Shown here: in pieces, positions 42,006-48,205 of the stretch | Position numbering within the stretch: the first letter of the stretch is position 1 | How the letters are laid out: each line of letters starts with the position of its first letter | Assembly: GCA_002697255.1 (NCBI GenBank) | Contig: NZUH01000027.1 | Span: 8,283 to 56,487 of the forward strand | Direction of reading: 5' to 3' | Length of the DNA: 48,205 nucleotides | Source: Flavobacteriaceae bacterium | GTDB lineage: Bacteria; Bacteroidota; Bacteroidia; Flavobacteriales; Flavobacteriaceae | Translations under genes and position numbers: made by a program | The notes under the pieces: generated by a model | Told to the model about the DNA's origin: nothing | The model's input: only the letters and a program-made list of their open reading frames with translations | Database searches by the model: none

Positions 42006-43667
42006 ATGGCAGGAGGAAAAGAAAACGCAAGACAGAAGATGATTAATCTGATGTATCTTGTATTTATTGCAATGTTAGCTTTAAATATGTCCAAAGAGGT
42101 GTTAGCTACTTTTGGTGTTATTCAAAATGAAGTTTCCAAATCATCAAAATTATTAGACGGTAATAATAAAGATCAGATTATCGCTATGAAAAGTAGCGCC
42201 CAAGAATCACCCTTAAAATGGAAGGAGCCGTTTGAAACAGTTAGTTTGGTTTCTGAAGCATCCGAAAATTTATTGGCTTTCATTAATTCTGATTCAATGA
42301 AAAGGCCCATTAAAATGACTTTAAATAAAATTAAAAGAGAAGTTGATGGCTCAATTCCTGACTCAATTCCTGACTATGAAGTAATGGATCAAACTGTTTG
42401 GTTTGACGAGTTATTTTTTAACGGAGCTTATAAAAATTCTGAAAACACAGGATACACGGACAAAGGAAACGAGTTTGTTAGATTAATGAATGAGTTTAAA
42501 GAAATTTCTGTTGAAGCAATTGAGAATTCAAAGATTGGTGAAAATGATTCTGTAGTTAAGAAAAAATGGGATCAAAATAAAGGATCAATAATTACTTTGA
42601 TAAATAATAGTTTTAACACAAATGCTGTTAAGGTTGGAAAAGCTGATGACAAGATAAAAGGTTGGTTGAACTTTAATTATGAAGGATTTCCTGAAATAGC
42701 TTCGATTACAAAACTTGCATTACTTGAAGAAGACATCTTAAATGTGGTAAATAAATTAATTACTGTTTTAAAACAAAGTATTGAAGGTGAAAATCTTAAC
42801 ACTCTAAAAGCTATAGTCGGAGATGTAAACAATTATTACAGAGGGGATAAATTAACGGGAACTATTTCACTTGGGAAATATGACCCCACTTTTATAGCTA
42901 ATAGAATTGTAATTAACGGAAAAGAATATGACCCATCTCAAGTTATGGAAAACGGTCAGATTATTCTTGAAAAATTAAATACCAGAGTTGGAAGTGTTGG
43001 TGAAAGAACATTAACTGGTGAAATCATTTTTGACAGAACTGATCCTGATTCAGGTGAGAAAATTGAAGTCAAGATCCCGATTGAACAAATATACAGAGTA
43101 AACCCGTCTCTAGCAATTGTCAGTAATGATGATATGCAAGTTGTTTTTAGGGACATTGATAATAACCTATCGATTTCTATGATAGGTGTTTCTGATTCAG
43201 ATCTCCAAATTGTTTCACCAAGTGGAGTGAAAAAAAACGGAACAGGAAAATATATTTTATCTGGAGCTAAAGGAGATAAGGTTACAATTAAAACCAGAGA
43301 TAAATCATCTGGAAACACAGCATCTATTGATTTTGCTGTGATTAAACTACCAAAACCAACTGCAATTTTTGGTAATGGGAAGGCTTTGGTAGCTAAAAGT
43401 AAAATTGGAGGTTCTACATTAAAAGCCGTTTATGATGACGATAGACTTAATAATAGTTTATCACCCAGAGTTGTATCATTTAAGATGAGAGTTGGGGTAA
43501 AGTATATTGGTCAGTCTAACAGTAACAGATTGTCTTCTAAAATGAAAGCTGCCATAAAGAAAGCAAAAAAAGGAGAGAGTATAAGTATATATGATATTAG
43601 TGTAAAAAGTAGTAAAATATCTGGATTAATTACACCTAAAACTGACATTGCAGTAACCGTTAAATAA
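42006..43667 (+). CDS. gldM: Gliding motility / T9SS motor protein GldM
   Basis: AGGKENARQKMINLMYLVFIAMLALNMSKEVLATFGVI. Confidence 0.95.
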   Translation: MAGGKENARQKMINLMYLVFIAMLALNMSKEVLATFGVIQNEVSKSSKLLDGNNKDQIIAMKSSAQESPLKWKEPFETVSLVSEASENLLAFINSDSMKRPIKMTLNKIKREVDGSIPDSIPDYEVMDQTVWFDELFFNGAYKNSENTGYTDKGNEFVRLMNEFKEISVEAIENSKIGENDSVVKKKWDQNKGSIITLINNSFNTNAVKVGKADDKIKGWLNFNYEGFPEIASITKLALLEEDILNVVNKLITVLKQSIEGENLNTLKAIVGDVNNYYRGDKLTGTISLGKYDPTFIANRIVINGKEYDPSQVMENGQIILEKLNTRVGSVGERTLTGEIIFDRTDPDSGEKIEVKIPIEQIYRVNPSLAIVSNDDMQVVFRDIDNNLSISMIGVSDSDLQIVSPSGVKKNGTGKYILSGAKGDKVTIKTRDKSSGNTASIDFAVIKLPKPTAIFGNGKALVAKSKIGGSTLKAVYDDDRLNNSLSPRVVSFKMRVGVKYIGQSNSNRLSSKMKAAIKKAKKGESISIYDISVKSSKISGLITPKTDIAVTVK

Positions 43668-43673
43668 TTATTC

Positions 43674-45209
43674 ATGAGGAGATTAGATTTTAAAATATGT
43701 TTACTTTTTTTAATTACATGTAGCTATTCTTTAAATGCTCAGAACCCCGAATATAAATCGGGTTTAAGTAATTTATTAAATGCATCAATTCCTGAAGAAA
43801 TTGGTGTAAGAACAACAGCGCAAATTAATTCTGATTCTGAAGACCCACTTGAATATGGATATGTAGATGATAACGATATATTATGGTCTACCATCGTGTA
43901 TGAAATAATTGATTTAGACGAAAGAGTAAATTTCCCACTTTTATATCCAACACAATTTGGATTGGTAGGTAACGAAAGAAGACCGATGCTTTGGTGGTTA
44001 AGACAAGAAATTGAAAAAGGCTCTATTCCGGTTTATGATCAAGGTGATGCTGGAGGTTATTTTTTAGATAAAGTTGAGCCAGAAGATGTTACTAATATCT
44101 TTAGAAAAAAAAATATTTATGATGTTGGAAATGAAAAAAGAGATAATGGTGCTGAGGAAATTAGATTTAAAATTGAAGAGCAAGAAGAAAAATTTTCTTT
44201 TAACCCATACAATGAAGGTTTAAGCTCAGAGGAAATTGAAGTTCTGCAAAATACCCCTAATTTTATAAAATTATTTCCTTACAAAATTAAAGATGATCAA
44301 TTAGCAGAATCATTTCTTGATGGTATAATTACTTATGATCAATTCAGTCAGTATGAGAATGAGGAGATTTTAGATGATGATTTACTTGTTCAATACGAGT
44401 TAACTTTTAGAGAAATGGTCGAAGAACTACTTTTTGTTTTTGAAATGGATTATGACTGGATTGAAGTTGATTATTCTGACCTAAGACAATGGCTTATTAA
44501 GGGGGTTTGGTATTTTGATAAAAAATATTCTGAGCTTATTTACAGGCCTATTGGAATTGCTCCTGTAATATTACCTCAATCAGCTGATGAAGATGATTTT
44601 TCTAGCGGAAGTGATGAAGATGAAATGGATGAATTACCAACAGCAGAAGAATTGTTGGGTGATGGAGAAGATTCAGATGGAGATGGTATTTCTGATGATA
44701 TTGAAACAGATGAATATGATTTAGATCCTGATGATCCTGACACTGACGGTGACGGTCTGGAAGACGGGGATGAAGTATTAAGAGGATTATATGCTGATGA
44801 CCCGGATTATGATTCTGACGGTATTTCAGATGGTGATGAAATTGCAAATGGAACAAATCCTTTTGTAGACGAGAATAACAGTGGAGATGACGGAGATGAT
44901 TCTGATGACGCAGATGACGTTTCACCAGGAAGTAATTTAACTGTTCTATTTTGGGTATATTACCCTCAGGCAAGGGGAATTCTAAAGAAAGGCCATGCAT
45001 TTAATAGTAGAAATATGACTCAAAGTATTTCTTTTGATGAGATTATTAATTCAAGAAGATTTAATGGTGTTATATATAAAGAAGAAAATGTATATGAAAA
45101 CCGTGAGGTAAAAGATTATATCCCAAATAATTCTTTTATGAGATTACTTGAGTCAGAAAGAATAAAAGAAAAAATAAGAAATTTTGAGCATGATATGTGG
45201 AGTTGGTAA
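43674..45209 (+). CDS. gldN: Gliding motility / T9SS protein GldN with a TSP3-like insertion
   Basis: PEEIGVRTTAQINSDSEDPLEYGYVDDNDILWSTIVYEIIDLDERVNFPLLYP; C-terminal FWVYYPQARGILKKGHAFNSRN...SRRFNGVIYKEENVYENREV...RIKEKIRNFEHDMWSW. Confidence 0.94.
   Translation: MRRLDFKICLLFLITCSYSLNAQNPEYKSGLSNLLNASIPEEIGVRTTAQINSDSEDPLEYGYVDDNDILWSTIVYEIIDLDERVNFPLLYPTQFGLVGNERRPMLWWLRQEIEKGSIPVYDQGDAGGYFLDKVEPEDVTNIFRKKNIYDVGNEKRDNGAEEIRFKIEEQEEKFSFNPYNEGLSSEEIEVLQNTPNFIKLFPYKIKDDQLAESFLDGIITYDQFSQYENEEILDDDLLVQYELTFREMVEELLFVFEMDYDWIEVDYSDLRQWLIKGVWYFDKKYSELIYRPIGIAPVILPQSADEDDFSSGSDEDEMDELPTAEELLGDGEDSDGDGISDDIETDEYDLDPDDPDTDGDGLEDGDEVLRGLYADDPDYDSDGISDGDEIANGTNPFVDENNSGDDGDDSDDADDVSPGSNLTVLFWVYYPQARGILKKGHAFNSRNMTQSISFDEIINSRRFNGVIYKEENVYENREVKDYIPNNSFMRLLESERIKEKIRNFEHDMWSW
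44580..44933 (+). other. Asp-rich thrombospondin-type-3-like Ca-binding repeat insertion within gldN (~118 aa)
   Basis: DSDGDGISDDIETDEYDLDPDDPDTDGDGLEDGDEVLRGLYADDPDYDSDGISDGDEIANGTNPFVDENNSGDDGDDSDDADD. Confidence 0.9.
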
Positions 45210-45230
45210 TATTTCTTAAAACAAAATAAA

Positions 45231-45264
45231 AAAGCGTTTAATAAATCTGTTAAACGCTTTTTTT
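45231..45264 (+). terminator. Intrinsic terminator of the gldKLMN operon
   Basis: aaagcgtttaa-taaatctg-ttaaacgcttt, perfect 11-bp stem followed by a T tract. Confidence 0.9.
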
Positions 45265-45287
45265 ATTCCCAATAATTCAAATTATTA

Positions 45288-45317
45288 TTGTTAATCTTAA
45301 AAAGCATTGTATATTTG
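45288..45317 (+). promoter_or_regulatory. Bacteroidota-type promoter for the initiator tRNA
   Basis: TTG (45288-45290) - 19 nt - TATATTTG (45310-45317), ~10 nt upstream of the tRNA 5' end. Confidence 0.8.
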
Positions 45318-45327
45318 TAGACCAAAT

Positions 45328-45399
<72 letters not shown>

Positions 45400-45406
45400 C
45401 TAATTT

Positions 45407-45436
45407 GAGTCATCAGAAATGATGACTCTTTTTTTT
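45407..45436 (+). terminator. Intrinsic terminator after tRNA-Met
   Basis: gagtcatca-gaaa-tgatgactc, perfect 9-bp stem, GAAA loop, T8. Confidence 0.93.
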
Positions 45437-45511
45437 GTATTTTAGTGAATCAAATAATCTTGTTTATAACAATTAAATAATTTACAATTCGTTTATTAAA
45501 CAACAGTTATT

Positions 45512-48205
45512 ATGTACATGAATTTACGTGGTTTATTTATTGGTATTGTATTATTTTTTTTTGGGATATATAATTTATATTCTCAAGAAACTACTGCAGC
45601 TATACCAGAAATAATCTTTAATAATACTTCTACTTATGCTCCTGGTTCTGGAGTTTCTGTTCATATAGATCCAAAAGGAGTTTATGAGATTGCAGATATC
45701 AATAATGACGAAAAAATTACTATAACCGATTTAGAAGATGATTCTAATAATAGATTTATTTTAGAATTATCTGATTTAGGAGGGATTACTTTTAATAATC
45801 CAACACTTTTATCAACTGTTTATGATTTTTATACACCTTTAATCAACGGAACCCTTCCGGAAAATTTAACCCCTGGTACTTATAGTTTAAGAGTTAGAGC
45901 AACTAAAGGAGTTGTTTTTAACGATGACTTTGAACAAATTGAAAACACATACAATCAACCTGAAATTGTAACTGGAACTTTTAGTGTTTCGGGTAATTCT
46001 ATTAATTCTAATTGGGATCTAGATACTGCATTAACTAATGGTGCCGAATATTTTCAGTGTATAGATGACGATGAACAAAATAACGGTAATTTTTTTAATA
46101 CGATAAACCCAATTTTTGGTAGCGTTACAAGAGATGTTTCATCAGGAGCAACAACCGATACTGGATCTGAATCTTTATTAAGAATAAAGTTTTTGTCATA
46201 TGATAATTCAAATGATTACAATATTAAATTGCGGGATATTAAAAATGAAACTTCACAAGATCTTACTATATCCACAGGGTTTACTGGTGCATTTATACAA
46301 ATTCCGGCGAACACTTCAAATAATCTTGGTATTGGAACATATAATCTTGAAATTGAAGAAGTAAATTCTGATGGAGTCTCTAGCTTTATCTCTACAACTT
46401 TTGTTTGGCACACGCCAGTTACAAATTTAGGAGGAGGAAATGATAATATCTGTGTTGGAAGTACAGTTGACTTTACGATTGATAATTCTGGGATTGAAAC
46501 AAATTATAAGGCTTCTGTCTATAGGATTGATTTTGGAGATAACCAACCTGTTGAATTTTATACTCAGGCTGAACTTTTAATTGATAATTATTATACATCT
46601 GGTCAGTTAGTTCCAGACACACACTCTATTAGTCATCAATTTGACTTGGTTTCTTGTGATATAGATTCCTCCGATCCTACTGCTGATTCTAAATTTTTAG
46701 TCGACTTAGACTTATTTAATAAATTCAAAAATCCAGTCGAAGGTGATTGTTATGACTATATTCAGAACGGTAATGGAGTTAGTAAGTATGTAAATACCAG
46801 TTTACCGCCAGAAGCATCATTTCAAATGAATCTTGATCATTGTATTGGTAACGATATTTTGGTAGATAATACAACTATATTTGGTTCATGGGGAACTGAA
46901 GGTGAATGTGTTGAAGATGCAACTTTTCAATGGTATGTAAAAAAACCAGGATTTTCATCTTGGGAAGCAATAAATACAGATGTTCAGTTTGTCACACCAG
47001 GATTAACAATTAATGATTGGCTAATAGGTGAGAGCTCTGATAATTTTTTAATTCCAGATTCTTCTAACGGATATATTGATTTATTACTACCTGCTGCTTT
47101 TGTAGATACATCAGGCTGTTGGGCAGTAAAGCTTGAAGCTTCAAATATTGCTGTTTGTACTTCGCCAACCTCTTATGAATTCTCTTTCAATGTTGAGACT
47201 AATATCAATTCTGAATTTAATATTTTAAACTCTTCAAACGAAATTGTTACTGAGATTTGCACTGATGAGACAGTCAATTTTGATGACTTATCAACTTATG
47301 AATTTTGTGCTTCAAATTTTACTAGCCCTACTTATCAATGGACAATTGTTTTAACATCTACAGGTGATGATTCAGGGTATTATTATACTACAAATACAAA
47401 CAATGTACAAACATCTAGCAGTTCTGCTGAACCTTTTGTTATTTTCGATGAGCCTGGTACTTATACAATTACACAGCAAATAACCAATTCATGCGGAACT
47501 TTTAATTCAGAAAAATCTTTGTTGGTCGAAGGTGCACCGTCTGTAAATTTTCCAAATGAAACTGAAAATATATGTTTACTTCCGTCAAATCTTCCTTACA
47601 TTATAGACTTTTCTTCAGAACAGATTCCAGTCTATTCTTCGATACCTTATGAACCTTCATCTTATTCTTGGACCATTACTGGAGATAATGTTTCATCTGA
47701 TGATTATGAATTTATTCAGAATACTTCAAATTCTGATTCAACCCCAGTTATTCAATTTAATTCTTTTTTAGATTATAACATTCAAATTCAGGTAGACGGA
47801 GATTGTGATGACTCAAGTAATGATATACTCTTGTTAAGAATTAATGAAATTCCTGTCTTGACTAATTCTGAAGATTCTGAAATAGTATGTTCAAATACTG
47901 AGACAAACGGATTTATTTTCACCTCATCAATGGATACGACACAGTATTCCTGGACTGTTCTTAATGCTTCAGATAATTTATCAAATTATTTTGAGAATGG
48001 TATTGGAAATATTCCTGCTCAGCAAATTAATAACTCTAATAATCAAGTAGGAATTATAACATATGAGGTAACTCCATATGTACCCTCTCCTCCAGAAGAC
48101 TTTTTATGTACAGGTACTTCACAGACTTTTACCATTACGGTAAATCCTGAGCCGGATATTAATAATGTTACAGAGACGATATGTAATGAAGGGACTTTTA
48201 CTACG
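45512..48205 (+). CDS. Large secreted PKD-like repeat protein, 3' truncated by window (probable T9SS substrate/adhesin)
   Basis: Frame open for 898 codons to window end (absent from ORF track because no stop is reached); signal peptide (MY)MNLRGLFIGIVLFFFGIYNLYSQ; PKD-like segments such as PTYQWTIVL...FDEPGTYTITQQITNSCGTF and NPEPDINNVTETICNEGTFTT. Confidence 0.88.
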   Translation, partial: MYMNLRGLFIGIVLFFFGIYNLYSQETTAAIPEIIFNNTSTYAPGSGVSVHIDPKGVYEIADINNDEKITITDLEDDSNNRFILELSDLGGITFNNPTLLSTVYDFYTPLINGTLPENLTPGTYSLRVRATKGVVFNDDFEQIENTYNQPEIVTGTFSVSGNSINSNWDLDTALTNGAEYFQCIDDDEQNNGNFFNTINPIFGSVTRDVSSGATTDTGSESLLRIKFLSYDNSNDYNIKLRDIKNETSQDLTISTGFTGAFIQIPANTSNNLGIGTYNLEIEEVNSDGVSSFISTTFVWHTPVTNLGGGNDNICVGSTVDFTIDNSGIETNYKASVYRIDFGDNQPVEFYTQAELLIDNYYTSGQLVPDTHSISHQFDLVSCDIDSSDPTADSKFLVDLDLFNKFKNPVEGDCYDYIQNGNGVSKYVNTSLPPEASFQMNLDHCIGNDILVDNTTIFGSWGTEGECVEDATFQWYVKKPGFSSWEAINTDVQFVTPGLTINDWLIGESSDNFLIPDSSNGYIDLLLPAAFVDTSGCWAVKLEASNIAVCTSPTSYEFSFNVETNINSEFNILNSSNEIVTEICTDETVNFDDLSTYEFCASNFTSPTYQWTIVLTSTGDDSGYYYTTNTNNVQTSSSSAEPFVIFDEPGTYTITQQITNSCGTFNSEKSLLVEGAPSVNFPNETENICLLPSNLPYIIDFSSEQIPVYSSIPYEPSSYSWTITGDNVSSDDYEFIQNTSNSDSTPVIQFNSFLDYNIQIQVDGDCDDSSNDILLLRINEIPVLTNSEDSEIVCSNTETNGFIFTSSMDTTQYSWTVLNASDNLSNYFENGIGNIPAQQINNSNNQVGIITYEVTPYVPSPPEDFLCTGTSQTFTITVNPEPDINNVTETICNEGTFTT

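Noticed and set aside
42350-42376. 12-bp direct duplication in gldM (tcaattcctgac x2, SIPDSIPD)
   Set aside because: Short, in frame, and unlikely to have regulatory meaning; simple local duplication.
42956-43318. Antisense 120-aa ORF in gldM
   Set aside because: Fully inside the confident gldM frame; no recognisable motif.
44602-45000. Antisense 132-aa His/Leu-rich ORF (MHGLSLEFPLPEG...HLRHLH...)
   Set aside because: Mirror image of the Asp/Gly-rich TSP3 repeats of gldN on the opposite strand; composition artefact.

Overview
AT-rich Bacteroidota (Flavobacteriia-like) chromosomal window, inferred from gene content, gld genes and TTG-N19-21-TAnnTTTG promoters. It is mostly conserved housekeeping DNA: ilvBNCA, a lone inverted CAP10/GT90-like glycosyltransferase, gapN, an aromatic amino-acid operon (pheA-aminotransferase-tyrA-DAHPS/CM), rsgA-dtd-MazG-aroA, queA-rlmN-dnaG, nadE, gldB-gldC, the rod-shape cluster mreB-mreC-mreD-mrdA-rodA, purH, a TonB receptor plus HMA protein pair, groESL, secG-TPR-lptE-sigma54 activator-miaB, topA, an arginase-fold protein, the gliding/T9SS core gldKLMN, an initiator tRNA-Met, and the start of a large PKD-like surface protein that runs off the end. 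Points most worth a second look: (1) an apparent transcription attenuator before pheA, with a 19-aa leader peptide carrying 8 Phe/Tyr codons, an antiterminator candidate, and a terminator whose U-tract abuts the pheA ATG; (2) a GldN with an Asp-rich thrombospondin-type-3-like Ca-binding insertion of about 118 aa, unusual for this T9SS ring component; (3) two genes (mrdA and a TPR protein) split exactly at poly-A tracts; (4) an arginase-family protein lacking most canonical metal ligands, encoded just before gldK; (5) a perfect 22-bp tandem duplication read in two frames to make a signal peptide; (6) an IlvA without its C-terminal regulatory domain. All homology calls are from motif recognition by eye; no searches were run.
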